From: Selaginella tamariscina
Taxonomy: Eukaryota; Streptophyta; Lycopodiopsida; Selaginellales; Selaginellaceae
Reading direction: 5' to 3'
Length of the DNA: 64,000 bases
Assembly: GCA_003024785.1 (NCBI GenBank)
Contig: PUQB01000072.1
Location: 248,001 to 312,000 of the forward strand
Part shown: one piece after another, positions 1-10,979 of the stretch
How positions within the stretch are numbered: position 1 is the first letter of the stretch
Layout: each line of letters starts with the position of its first letter
The notes under the pieces: generated by a model
Told to the model about the DNA's origin: nothing
Seen by the model: the letters and a program-made list of their open reading frames with translations, nothing else
Database searches by the model: none
Made by a program: the position numbers and the translations under genes

Positions 1-2038
1 GACTACATTTTATGTCATACGCTATATCACAAACTCAACATGCATGTGTGGCACAATCGCTTGTATGTGTGTGTGTATGTTTGAGAGAGATGTGTATGTA
101 AGCCCAATCCACTCACATATGTTGCATAGACCGGGTGTGTGTATATAGATATATAATGTATATCCAAATTTTATTATCTTTCAATATTTATAAGTTGACA
201 TAATTTTTAGCTAATTGATTAAGTGTTTGGCATAGCCACTTGTGATGTGGATCCTCTCTATCTTGAGTGATTCTTTGTCTACCAACAACACCGCCTTCTC
301 CATGTGCATCTAAAGACACTTTATTGTCTTGTTGTCTTGTCTTCCTTTCACCTCCAATAACATTGGTAACTTCCTTGCATGCCTAATATCCATGGTATTT
401 CCCTTAAACGATCTAACCCTAGCTTATATATAAACCTTTGCCATCTGATCCTCATGATATTGAAAACGAAAAATGACAAAAGAAACCTTGATTGTTGGAT
501 CTGCAAGACAAATAAAATATCTATATATAGTATAGTAGGGTTTTTGTTTAAGGGAATTAAGACAAATTAAAATATCTATATAGTATAGTAGGGTTTTCGT
601 TTAGGGAATTGAGAGAATCTAAAATATCTATATAGTATAGCTGGGTTTCTTTTTAGGGGAATTGAGATAGGTTTTCAAAGGATGACGAATTATATAGCTT
701 TATGCAACACTAGAGAAATGTATGTAGGGGTAGCAATGTTATTGGAAACGATATTTATACAAGATAAGAACTTAATATAGTGGTTTTGGATGCAAGAAGA
801 TAAAATTGTGCCTATAAACAAAGAAGTACTAAATAAATTCCCAGGTGTAAAGATCTTGACCATGAGTGGATTAAAGAAATAAGGAAGGTTGTCGATCATA
901 TCCATATTGAAAATGAAAGAAAAATAATAATAAATAATTAATTCTATAGTTTATCTTGTAACATTTCCTCTTGTATACTAGGTTTGTTCAAGTCCCTAAT
1001 TTAAATTTCAATATTAGCTCTTAATTCTTGTAAAATAGATTTTCATATATAAATTTATGTTACTTTTTATTACTCACTCCTTTATGTTTTTATTTTTCAT
1101 TTTTTAGTAATTTTTGAACACAATGGAATATTGTTTTAATGTATGGCTTGTATTTGTTATAATCTTGCTATGTTATTACATAAATGTCTAGTTGGATTTT
1201 ACTCTCAATCTTGAAACGCACGTACACTGTGTGTATGTGTGTAAAAGGCATTTCTTTGCTCAAACTTGCATACTACTTATGTTAAACTTTGTAAATGTGA
1301 TATATGTATACATATAGATGTATGTGCCAATTAATACATTTATGAATGCACATAGATGACATACATATATGAACAATATACAACTAAATATGTATTGTGC
1401 ATTAAATGATCTATATCTTTTTCATAATTATAATAATATATCATATATATATTCTTCTTTTTATCTTGAAAATAATATGAGTAAAGTTATTTCTTTATTG
1501 TGTGATACTTTAAATTTACATAGTACATATATGTTTATATTAATTAATTACTGAAGAACCATTCAAAACATAAGCTCTAGTGTCTAGTGACTATGCAAGT
1601 GGCAATGAGAAGCACAGTGCAAATTCAAATATTTATGTAAGGCTAAAGCAATAATATCCAACACATATGGTAGATGTCTCTTTTTTTTATAGGAAGCAAA
1701 CCCAGGTAATAAACCTTTTTGCTGGCATGCTATTATTACCAATTAGACACACTCACAATGGTTTCAATATAGGGTAGTACATGAGGAGATGGGAAATATA
1801 TATAGTTATGATACATACATTCAATCTTTACTAAGTTTGTTTCAACATGACGTCTGATGTGTGTGTCTATATTATATATATATCATGAATTTGTTATATA
1901 TGCATATGTACACAACCTGTACATGTATCACATTACTAATTTCATTGACAATTTGTGTGTCCCCTCGTGTTTATCAATGCAAGGTGAAAGTGTGTGTGAA
2001 CATGTACATTAATAAGTGAGTGTTGATGGAAGAATGAA
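1..2038. repeat. Tandem foldback unit A1 (about 2.04 kb)
   Basis: The unit opens with a head beginning 'actacattttatgtcatacg', shared by every unit in the window. Inside are two related inverted arms: a left arm read on the minus strand (about 175-374) and a right arm read on the plus strand (about 730-930), with roughly 355 bp between them. Both arms carry the core 'CAATGTTATTGG' and end in a 'GATCAATTAGC'-like block. The tail (about 1370-1800) is AT-rich and encodes nothing I recognise. Its counterpart is 23732-25777. Confidence 0.75.
505..678. repeat. Minisatellite, three units of about 54 bp
   Basis: Three consecutive units share 'AAAATATCTATATAGTATAG' followed by 'TAGGGTTT' and a purine-rich 'GGGAATTGAGA' end. 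They lie in the loop between the two inverted arms of the foldback unit. The other full units carry only one such unit, so this is a local expansion. Confidence 0.8.
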
Positions 2039-3420
2039 AGACTATATTTATGTCATACGCTATATCACAAACACATGACATGCATGTGTGGCACAATTGC
2101 TTGTGTGTGTGTGTCTCTCTCAGAGAGATATGTGTATGTAAGCCCAATTCACTGAACGTGCATATTACACATGCAATGTTTGCATAGAGATGTGTGTGTA
2201 TTGTATATCTAAATTTTATTACTTTTTCTTTTTAATATTTAACTAAGTGATCAAGTGTTTGGTGCAGCCATTGTGGTGTGGATCCTCCCTATCTTGAGTT
2301 ATTTTTGTCTATCGACAACACCATCTCCTCTCTGTCATTTAAAGATGCTTTATTGCTTGTTCCTTTCACCTCCAATAACATTGTAACTTCCTTGCCTACA
2401 TTCTAATACCCACGGTATTTCCCTTAAGTAATTTATCCTTAGTTTATATATTAAGTCCCAACAAACTCCGCCATTGGAGCCCTCGTGATATTGAGAAAGA
2501 AAAATGACAAACGAAACCTCGACTTCGGATCTACAAGACAAATTAAAATATCTATATATAGTATAGTAGGGTTTGTTTAGGAAAATTGAGATAGGTTTTT
2601 AAAAGATGACGAACGAGATAGCTTTACGCAGCGTTTGCTGGAGAAATGTATGTAGGGGAGGTAGCAATGTTATTGGAGATAATTGGTAGACAAGATAAGA
2701 ACTTAATAGAGTGGTTTTGGATGCAAGCGGATAAGACTGTGCATGTGGATGAGGAATTACTAAATAAATTCACATGCGTAAAGAATCCCGACTATGAATG
2801 GCTTGAAGAGATAAGGAAAACATTAGATCAATTAGCAAAAGATGTTGTCAATCATATCCATATTGAACATAAGCTCTAGTGTTAGTGATTAGGCAAGTGA
2901 CAATGAGAAGCATAGCTACAAATTCAGTTGTTTGCGCCAAGATTGGAGTAGCAATATCCAACACACATTCCTTTTTTATGTAGGAAGCAAGCCCATGTGA
3001 TGAACCTTTTTACTAGTCTGCCTATGCGACAAAGATGAGTAGATGCTATAATTGTTAATTAGACAACACTCACAATTGTGTCAAGTTTCAATATAGGGTA
3101 ATACATGAGGAGATGGTTATGATGTGTATAGTCATGATACATACATTCAATCTTTACTAAGTTTCTACACGATGTCTAATGTGTGTGTGTGTGTATAAAT
3201 ATATATATGCCATGAATTTGTTATATACACAAGTATACATGTATCACAATTACTAAACTCATGTACGTATGCCATGAATTTGTTATATATGCATATGTAC
3301 ACTTGTACATGTATTATGGTTACTAATTTCATTGACAATTTGTGTGTGCCCTCATGTTTGTCAATGTAAGGTGAAAGTGTGTGTGAATGTGTACTAACAA
3401 GTGAGTGTTCATAAGAATGG
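2039..3420. repeat. Tandem foldback unit A2 (about 1.38 kb)
   Basis: Same head as unit A1. The left inverted arm is at about 2225-2391 and the right arm at about 2657-2874, with a loop near 265 bp. Near the end a block starting 'atgccatgaatttgttatat' is present twice in tandem (about 3208-3262 and 3267-3345). The unit is shorter than A1 because the long AT-rich tail is missing. Its counterpart is 25778-27169. Confidence 0.75.
2646..2879 (+). CDS. Small ORF on right foldback arm (77 aa), function unknown
   Basis: The 77-residue frame reads through the right arm of unit A2. Its central and C-terminal parts (around 'WFWMQADKTVHVDEELL' and 'TLDQLAKDVVNHIH') resemble peptides read from the left arms on the other strand, for example around 'TLDQLAKDYVQLMNIE' at 3516-3560. 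That is a consequence of the inverted repeat. The frame is kept in the copy at 26391-26627 but is shorter or absent in the arms of units A1, B1 and 0. I recognise no domain. It may be the remnant of an exon from a host gene captured into the repeat rather than a working gene. Confidence 0.2.
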   Translation: MYVGEVAMLLEIIGRQDKNLIEWFWMQADKTVHVDEELLNKFTCVKNPDYEWLEEIRKTLDQLAKDVVNHIHIEHKL

Positions 3421-3895
3421 AGACCATATTTTATGTCATACGCTATATCACAAACACAACATGCATGTGTGGCAACAATCGCTTCTATGTGTGTGTGTGT
3501 CTTTGAGAAATTTTATTACTCTTTATTCTCAATATTCATAAGTTGAACATAATCTTTAGCTAATTGATCAAGTGTTTGGCGTAGCCACTTGTGATGTGAA
3601 TCCTTTCTATCTTGAGTGATTCTTTGTCTATCAACAACACCGCCTCCTCTGTGTGCATCTAAAGACACTTTATTGCTTTGTTGTTTTGTCTTCCTTTCAC
3701 CTCCAATAACATTGGTAGCTTCCTTGCATGCATTCCTATTATCCATTGTATTTCCCTTAAATAATCTAACCCTAGCTTATATATTAAGTCCCAACGAACC
3801 TCTACCATCTGATCCCTCGTGATATTGAAAAAGAAAAATGACAAAGAAACCTTGATTGTCGAATCTGCACACATATTAAAATATTGTCAAGTCAA
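3421..3895. repeat. Tandem unit A3: head plus left arm only
   Basis: The shared head is followed by a single left arm (core about 3520-3722, minus-strand reading). After 'ttaaaatattgtcaagtcaa' the sequence passes into the unknown gene relic instead of a loop and right arm. Its counterpart is 27170-27640. The lone arm keeps minus-strand frames at 3516-3746 and 3659-3874 that overlap and look decayed. Confidence 0.65.
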
Positions 3896-5272
3896 AGAGA
3901 ACCCTACACACCTTATCCTCTACAAGTTTCTTGAGTCATTTTATGTACAATTTAAGCTTGAATAACATCTTCATCCTCATCCTATAGATCATTTCTTCCT
4001 TATTAGCCATGGCTAACCCTTCTTCTTCATTAAGTTCTAAATCTAAGCTTTCCTCCTCATTCTAGACTCCTATTAACAGCTCCTTCAACAAAGATTGAAA
4101 GTTTTGTTACTCTTCATCTACTTGCACAACCCCTTCAATCGCTTCCTCTTCATTGTACTCCTCAAAAATATATTTTACATGGTCTTCAAGTGATAGTAAA
4201 AGCTACTCTTGTTATAATATTTACCTCATATCCTCTCTCCCTCAAACAATTACTACAACGACATTGGGAAACTACCTTGATGCTTGATCCGGCCATCTAG
4301 TCGATTTCCTCAAATCCTGTGATACTTGCACACATTTAGTAACAACAACTCTAAGATAAGAAAGAATCAACATCTAAGAAAAAATTATATATATGTCATT
4401 TTTACTTTGTGAAATTTGTGAAATATAGCATTAGAAGCCTTAGATTCAATATGGGTCATCCATAAACAATGGTTTCTTACATAGTTTTAATAAACCATAT
4501 ATATAATTTTTGGGACTTCGACGAAATTTGTGGAATATACATTACAAGCCCTACATTCAATTTGGGCCATAATAAATAATTTTCTTAACTTGGTGGGATC
4601 TGTTAAATTAAAAGCCCTATATTCAACATCACTACAAGACCTAAACCTAGATTCAGTATAGGTCATCTTCTCTCTGTCGTTGCCTTTCACAACTTCTTCT
4701 CTCTCGCTGCCATCACAACTTCTCTCTTGCCACCATTTACAACTTTTGTCTCGCCGCCTTTCACATCCTCCATCTTTGATCGAGTAACTAAAATGGACAT
4801 CACAGATTGACCCTAAAGAGCTAAGGTAGTATATTTTAGATAGGCATCAAGTAACTTAAAAGTGTGCTCAATTGCTTTGAGAAGGAAAGCCTTGATGGCT
4901 ATATAACTTCTACTCTCAAGTTGAAGGGTTATGAACTCTTAGTTGTAATGTGGGTGAGACAAGGCATCTTGAAGACTTGCTTCAAAGCAAATACAAGACA
5001 ACTTTCCTACTCTTGAGGGAATGGGATCCATAGCGCTGTCTAAGGTAACTCCCTAACATCACAAAGCAAACCTAGAGACAGATTTGCCAAAGAAACGACC
5101 ACATGCTACAGAGCTTGTAGTGAGCAAGAGGAAGAAAGTGAAGAAGGAAATGGTGGTTGAGACAAAAAAAGCACAAGTGCTAACAATACAGAGGTTACAA
5201 CGATGTTGCCAATAGTACAACATAAGGTTTTTGTATTTATTTTGTTTTCTATTGGTTTTTCTGCAATGTTGT

Positions 5273-5475
5273 TGTTTTATGATTTTTCTAGTGGTTTTTT
5301 GGCAATGATTAGTTTATGTTTTTTCTAGTGGGTTTTTAGCAATGGTTAGTTTATGGTTTTTCTAGTGGTTTTCCTGGCAATGGTTAGTTTATGGTTTTTC
5401 TAGTGGTTTTCTTGGCAATGGTTAGTTTATGGTTTTTCTAGTGGTTTTCTTAACAATGGTTAGTTTATGGTTTGT
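5273..5475. repeat. Intronic minisatellite, about five units of 40 bp
   Basis: Units of the form 'tggtttttctagtggttttc' followed by 'ttggcaatggttagttta' repeat head to tail about five times. They lie between a possible donor after 'caacataag' and the acceptor 'ttttgtag' of the unknown gene relic, so they probably sit in an intron. Confidence 0.85.
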
Positions 5476-6959
5476 TTTGTAGGTTATCCTATCTAAGTTG
5501 AAGAATGTGTTTCCAAACTTCAAAGTGGCCGAGTTTGGTAATGACCTATTAGGAAATTGAATAGAAGAAACCTACAAGCTTTCATATTTGTCTTGCAAGA
5601 AAAGAGACTCATCAATACAAAGCTTACCACATATATGTCTTGCAAGCAAAAAGACTCATAAGTGCAAAGCTTACCAATTATATGCTGCAACTCCACAAAG
5701 CTTTCTCAAAGAAATCAAAAGTGGAATATGTACTAAATCACATATGAAGTTCCTTGTATACAAACAGAAATTGGCAGTGGGTAATTTTATTTTTTACTTT
5801 ATATGATTTTGTTATTCCTTTATGCAGTGTTGCTGAACATGTGGTCGGAATAGCTATGTGCTCTCTATTCATAAAGCAACAAAGAAGTTAGTTCTCTCAC
5901 ACTATTGGTGAAGGTGGAGTCACTATGTGAACCCCTATTGAACTGCAGTTGCCATTCAAAAAATATCTTTCCTAGAGCCACCCATCAATACCAAAGCTTA
6001 TCAAGGATGTACATTTGAAGATAAACCATTTCTCTTATATTGATATTATTTTGATGTATAACTACTTGATAGTTTTTGTAAAAAAACTATTCATTGACCA
6101 CAATGTTGCATATGACTTCTTAAGCTTCCATGTGAATCCACTGAGGATGAAGGGGATAGTGAAGAAGTTATGAAACTGATGAAGAATGTTGAAGCGGTGA
6201 GGAAGAACCTAAGGAGCTTGCTTCTACACCTAACGAGCCTACTTCTACACTCAAGGAACACCTAAAAGTTTGCTTCTACACAAGATAAGCTTGCTTCTAC
6301 ACATGAGAAGCCTTATTCCACACATGAGGAGTATGCTTGTGTACATGTGAGGAGCCTACCTAAAGCCATGTATAAGGATGTAGAGCCTCATAAGACAACT
6401 AAGAACAAACTTTCTCATGTACGTAGCTCATTTTTTTTAATATATACATGTTAGAACACAACTCAAGGTTGGTGGTGAGGTACATAATGTACATTGAAGA
6501 ATACTGAACAACATATGTTGTTATTCATTTTGTTAAAATGATCTTATTTATTTATTATATAGAGCTCCAAGATGACGTTGACAGTGCAAAGAAAGTATGT
6601 TAATTTCAATTTTGAAATTCCATGTTTATATTTTCTGTAGAGGTGCATGGCTCCTAAAGATTTGAAGGTTGTATCTGTAGTATTGTTTGATCATGAAGTT
6701 GGAGACATGAACTTGGCAACATTGAAGCCTCTTTGTTTAGTAAGCAACAAGAAAAACCCAAGTACATTCTAGTTAAAGTCCAATATCAAACAAAAAACAA
6801 CATTCAAAAATGTTTTTTAAAGATCCATTAAGCTTGGTCTAAACATTTTCAAGATCCATTGAGCTTGGTGTAGTCGTCATCGAGAAAGATGAATGGGAAT
6901 GGAATATATAGGATGCATCAACTGTGAAGAAAAGATGGGGAAGGGCTAGGCACATGACT

Positions 6960-7415
6960 TCATTTGTAAGAAACCATGTAGATATATGAAGAAAATATAT
7001 TAGAAACCATATTATTTCTGTAGAAATCACAAGCTAGCTATATCAAAACCATTATTTAAACTAGAAACCACAACAAAAACTAGTGGTTAAACCATGTTTT
7101 TGGAAGCAAAAACTACAATAAAAACTAATGGCTACACATTTGAACTCACCATAATATCTAATCATATCATACTAAAAACCATGTTTTTTTAAATAAAGAT
7201 CATCACAAAAACTAGTGGTTGAACTTAAACTCATCATAATAGTTAACCATACCATACTAAAACTATGCTTTTTTTTAGCAAAAAACACTACAAAACCATT
7301 AGTTAAACTTTGAACTCACCATAATAATTAATCATACCATATTATTTTTTGAAATATAAAGCATTACAAAAACCAATTGTTGAACTTCTGACTAACCATA
7401 ATACCTAAACAAATT
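6960..7415. repeat. Degenerate tandem repeat of about 100 bp, four units
   Basis: Blocks built from 'acaaaaactagtggtt', 'gaactcaccataat' and 'catactaaaaaccatg' recur about every 100 bp. Part of each block resembles the reverse complement of the minisatellite near 5273-5475 ('aaccactagaaaaacca'), so the two may share an origin. The array ends at the boundary of the large duplication. Confidence 0.6.
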
Positions 7416-7639
7416 AAATGCTTTTAATTATTCACAAAAGCATGCAAAAAAAGTGAAGTACATGTGTATATTTGTATAAAGTTGCACACAAATAAGTTCA
7501 TGTTTCATATGCACTTTTATTTTAGTAGATCTCCAAACCTTGGAATACCTCAAATAATATTTACAACTTGGGAGGTGGGATCCATTCTTGGTGGATAATA
7601 TGAAGCAAATAGTGAAGGTAAAATTCTTAACATAATACA

Positions 7640-7659
7640 TCGTATCTTTAAATACATAT

Positions 7660-7690
<31 letters not shown>

Positions 7691-7697
7691 TGGTGTG
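7640..7697. repeat. AT dinucleotide microsatellite
   Basis: Alternating (AT)n runs with one slip, lying inside the likely intron 7618-7729 of the unknown gene relic. Confidence 0.85.
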
Positions 7698-8084
7698 TGT
7701 GTGCATATTTATGTATGTATATTTTACAGGAAGGGGACAATAGCAAGAAGTACAAGGAGTGGAAGTTGATGAGAGTAATTTTTCTTATGAAGTACATGCA
7801 AATATGTTTCTTTCACAACCTGGTCTCATGACCAAGTAACAATAACCCTTGCTTTTGTAAGAAAAAGGACTCGAACCAAAGTTGTTTAGTTACCCATTTT
7901 CCTAGCTCTATTTATGCCTCAAGAGCATTGCACTGTACATCTCCTTCCAAGGGTGTAGTCAATGTGGCAGTCCTCATGATGAATTTTCTTTTTTACCAAA
8001 TGATTTATTTATTTGTAATTATGAAATGAATTTCTCTTTTTTACATGTGTATAAATTTGTTCTAATTAAAAACTATCACCATGA

Positions 8085-8813
8085 CGACGGAATGGATTGA
8101 ACACAACAGAGCAAATGTCATCCAAGAGATTCACATGTCCTACGAAGGTTAGGTAAAGATAGCGAAACTTATTGCACCTAGGAACTCTAGATTTAAGGAG
8201 CTGATCGAGCACCCTAATGTCCGAGAAGTCAAAAGGCAGATGTGCCTGCTCGAGTCTTCAACCTCCCTTGGGGAGAAGTAAAGAACCTAGGGTTTGCCAA
8301 GATAGTCAGACAATTTATCCAGTCCGCATAGTTGGTACTCAGCCAAACCAAGAAAATAAGGATCCGATTTTGTTTAGGGGATAGCACATCCTTCCACATA
8401 GGGTTTGATGAGATGACAACAGTATTTCGATTACCAAAGGACAGCCTCACAATAGTAGAGTTATCAGAGGCCGAGCAGCAGAGGTCCTCCATTGGAGGGG
8501 ATGAGGCATTATGACCTAAGGGGGGCATATAGGGAAGGAAAGAGGCAATTGAGTTTGTAACACTTGTAGCATTCATTTTCACTGGAAGAATGGAGAGATA
8601 GATCGCCATGCAACTAGTGAATGGCCTTTGTAGAGCCTAGGAAAGAGTTGCAGTGACTTGGGCAGACTGCCTTAGGCATTACATAGTCTCGGTACTAACC
8701 CACGAGATTTATGGAATCCAGACCGAGTCTGAGTGAAGACTTTTCACAGCCAGCCATATTGGTATCATGACTGCCAGCCTAATCAGCAGAGCTACAACTC
8801 CAATACCAGCACA
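8085..8813 (+). mobile_element. Fossil Tat-like Ty3/gypsy extra ORF (plant-mobile-domain-like)
   Basis: Peptide pieces such as 'LIEHPNVREVKRQMCLLES', 'FCLGDSTSFHIGFDEMTTVF' and 'FTGRMERQIAMQLVNGLCRA' run parallel to those at 31590-32210. They resemble the plant-mobile-domain-like ORF that some Tat-type gypsy elements carry between pol and the 3' LTR. The copy is old and badly broken. Lineage assignment is inference from memory of the family; the homology with 31590-32210 is visible directly. Confidence 0.6.
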
Positions 8814-9782
8814 TGTCATAATTTTTACTATGACTTGACCCTTTACTTTGGGGTTTGACTGTTGTTACTTACCGAGTTGTGTGACGAACCCTAGATGTAG
8901 TAGGAAATAGGCCCGTTAAGTGCACTTGGTTATTTAGTGATGGTTCGGCCGGGTGTCATTAGGTATTTACAGGAAACTCTAGGCAAAGCTAAAACTTACC
9001 TTCTAGAAACTCTCCCCTGTTTTGACGTTCCAGGTTAGGGTTCTTCACAAAATATAGCTTGTAAAATAAGGGTTAGGGACACCCCTAGGGTTGACCTAAC
9101 CCTAGGGCTGCCCTAACCCTACACCCTAACCCCCCTAGGGTTAGGTTTAGGGTTAGGTTAGGACAACCATTTTCTCTAAGGGCTGGCATTTCAGTGCTAG
9201 CCCACTTACTCACTTAGGTAAACAGGGGGGGTCCGTCACATAAATAAGGTAGAGTATATGTAGTGAGGCTTCCTGAGTTCAAAAGAGAGTTCGTTAACCT
9301 CCTACCGTGCAAGCTAAGCTTGTGTCGTCAAGGCGCAACCCTCTGTTGTGCCGCCTTAACTACCATACGACAGGGGTACGTCCCACCTTTGGGTTAGACT
9401 ATCCTTATCGTTGGCAGGATCACGCCTTTGTGACGGGAGTACGTTACTTCCAAGGAGTTAGCCAGATTTCTTGGCCCGAAAACCTGTTCACAAGCTCAAA
9501 AGTGTTGCCCAAGTTCACGTTTTGCAAAACTAGTAGTTGAGGCTTGCTCCGGCCACCTTAACCATGCCAAGCTAGGAACGATACCTGTAGCTCGGCTAGT
9601 CTACGTGTCTTGATTCACAAGGTGAGCCTCGTTCGTGGACTTGGTCAGCTAGGGGCTTAAGTTTTAAGGGTCGGGTTCCTAATACGGGTTACTTTACCAA
9701 ATTCCATGGGGTTTCCAGAGAGGGGATTCCAGGGTTGGCACCTGGCAAGCCGTCTTTGTGGTACCAGGTAAAAACTCTGACA
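8814..9782 (+). mobile_element. LTR of a Tat-like Ty3/gypsy fossil
   Basis: It begins TGTCATAAT and ends ACTCTGACA, and is followed by 'attggtattggagca', which resembles the usual plant primer-binding site for a methionine tRNA. The first about 430 bp have an inverted, diverged copy at 20148-20554, showing this is a dispersed repeat. A block near 9080-9175 is dense in CCCTAA/TTAGGG-like words, but these belong to the LTR. The right boundary rests on the primer-site-like motif and is less certain than the left. Confidence 0.5.
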
Positions 9783-9840
9783 ATTGGTATTGGAGCAAGT
9801 TCTCTGTGATCAGTAGGATTGCCTTAAGTTGTAGGGTGTT

Positions 9841-10699
9841 TTAGTGTTTAGGTTGTAGGGTGTTTGGCCTGTAATTGAAGTTTGGGTTGACGCTGCAATA
9901 CTTCTCATAAATCCTATCATCCAACATCATTTCCTTGTGGCTTATTGCAGCATAGGATGCCACAGGTGTAGCTAACAAAACGACTGATGATTTTCTTCTA
10001 CGATCTGAATCAACATGTGTGATCCCCAACTATAGTTGTTCTAATGTTCTCGACACACTCTTCCAGTTTCCAAAGATTCTTAGGCAAATTGAACGTGATC
10101 TGTAAAGAATCTGGGACCAAACCACCCTCTCAATCTCCCTAATGATGTCGCTGTGTTCTTATTCAATGTGAAGAGGGATGATTGGTCCACTTGTGGATGT
10201 TCTGTATTGTGAAGCAATCTCTGCTGAGAATACACCTACTCGATGAGTCTGAACATCTTCGAAGTAGATATCTAATTGGATCCCCTTCATAGATGAGCTT
10301 TCGTTGAATTGAAGAAGAAATCCACGGTCAACATCATTAGTGAACACGTGAACATCATTATCCACAAGTCGACAAGACCACCCGAGATTAATGTTGTAAC
10401 TGGTGACCTCTGGATCCGAGAACGTGACATTGGATGGAACAAGGCATATGTGTCGAGCATCGTCCAATCTGGGTTCGCAGAGTGCTTTCGGGTGCTTGAC
10501 TAGTAAATCTACTTTCCATTGTTTTGCTTGTCCATGTGATGTGATAAAGGTTAGTTTGATAGCAACCATGGTTGCTCCAATGCGCTTCCCGTTTAGTTTG
10601 AAATATGGTCAAGTTGATTCTAGAATCCCCTGCCCATCTCTTCTCATGCTCTCGTTTCAATGTCACCTCAATTCCACATCTGAATACCAAAAAAATTAG
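9841..10699 (-). pseudogene. Unrecognised host-like gene remnant, minus strand
   Basis: Two separated minus-strand stretches look coding. One at 10159-10690 includes KLTFITSHGQAKQWKVDLL, CLVPSNVTFSDPEV and GIQLDIYFEDVQTHRVGVF and ends with RTSTSGPIIPLHIE and a stop. The other at 9841-10029 includes SHKEMMLDDRIYEKYCS. In the upstream part the coding signal moves between two overlapping frames (10388-10690 and 10159-10569), so either a short intron or a one-base slip is present. Base composition (about 44% GC) stands above the AT-rich surroundings. I recognise no family. Confidence 0.35.
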
Positions 10700-10979
10700 T
10701 TCTTCAAGTACATATTCAAGTATAACAAATTTTATTTTAATTCTTACCCAGAATTTGACGACAACTCCATATTAATGACTGAATCTCCTTGTTTGATCAA
10801 ATCGTCCTTCTGCAAAATAATATACTATGAATACAATTCATATAAAAACGCACACACACTTGTATAAACCCGAATAAACAAATTAATACATAAATAAATT
10901 CACATAAACCCCTCTTTGTCTCAGAAAGAAGTGGATGAGATTAACTGTCCAAAGCTCACATTTGTGCTAGTCCAAAAGA

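Larger units (their letters stand above)
1..7420. repeat. Segmental duplication, copy A (left end cut by window)
   Basis: This stretch matches 23732-31128 almost base for base, in the same orientation, at an offset of about 23.73 kb. The copies run together until shortly after a shared 'aaattaaat' near 7419 and 31128 and then diverge. Differences are mostly single-base insertions or deletions, with few substitutions. It holds two complete foldback units, a third unit head and an unknown gene relic. Since the window opens inside it, the true left end is unknown. Confidence 0.93.
3896..7774 (+). pseudogene. Decayed multi-exon gene of unknown function (copy A)
   Basis: Exon-like pieces lie in order on the plus strand. 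A basic, NLS-like stretch near 5083-5220 contains PKKRP and SKRKKVKKE. After an intron holding a minisatellite, a 'ttttgtag' acceptor near 5480 precedes a piece with KLKNVFPNFKV and EFGNDLLG, continuing into LPHICLASKKTHKCKAYQ near 5590-5690. Degenerate Thr/Pro-rich repeats follow near 6180-6360. Then come a piece starting with APKDLKVV near 6650 and, beyond the duplication boundary, two pieces that splice cleanly (ending at 7617; 7730-7774) and give LGRWDPFLVDN and DNSKKYKEWKLM. No continuous frame exists and I recognise no family. It could be an old host gene or a transposon-encoded protein. Confidence 0.4.

Noticed and set aside
7428-7706. 92-aa minus-strand frame
   Set aside because: It runs through the (AT)n microsatellite and is low-complexity.
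9060-9180. Interstitial telomere (CCCTAA-rich block)
   Set aside because: The words are irregular, lie inside a TG...CA-bounded LTR and recur in its inverted copy near 20230-20300.
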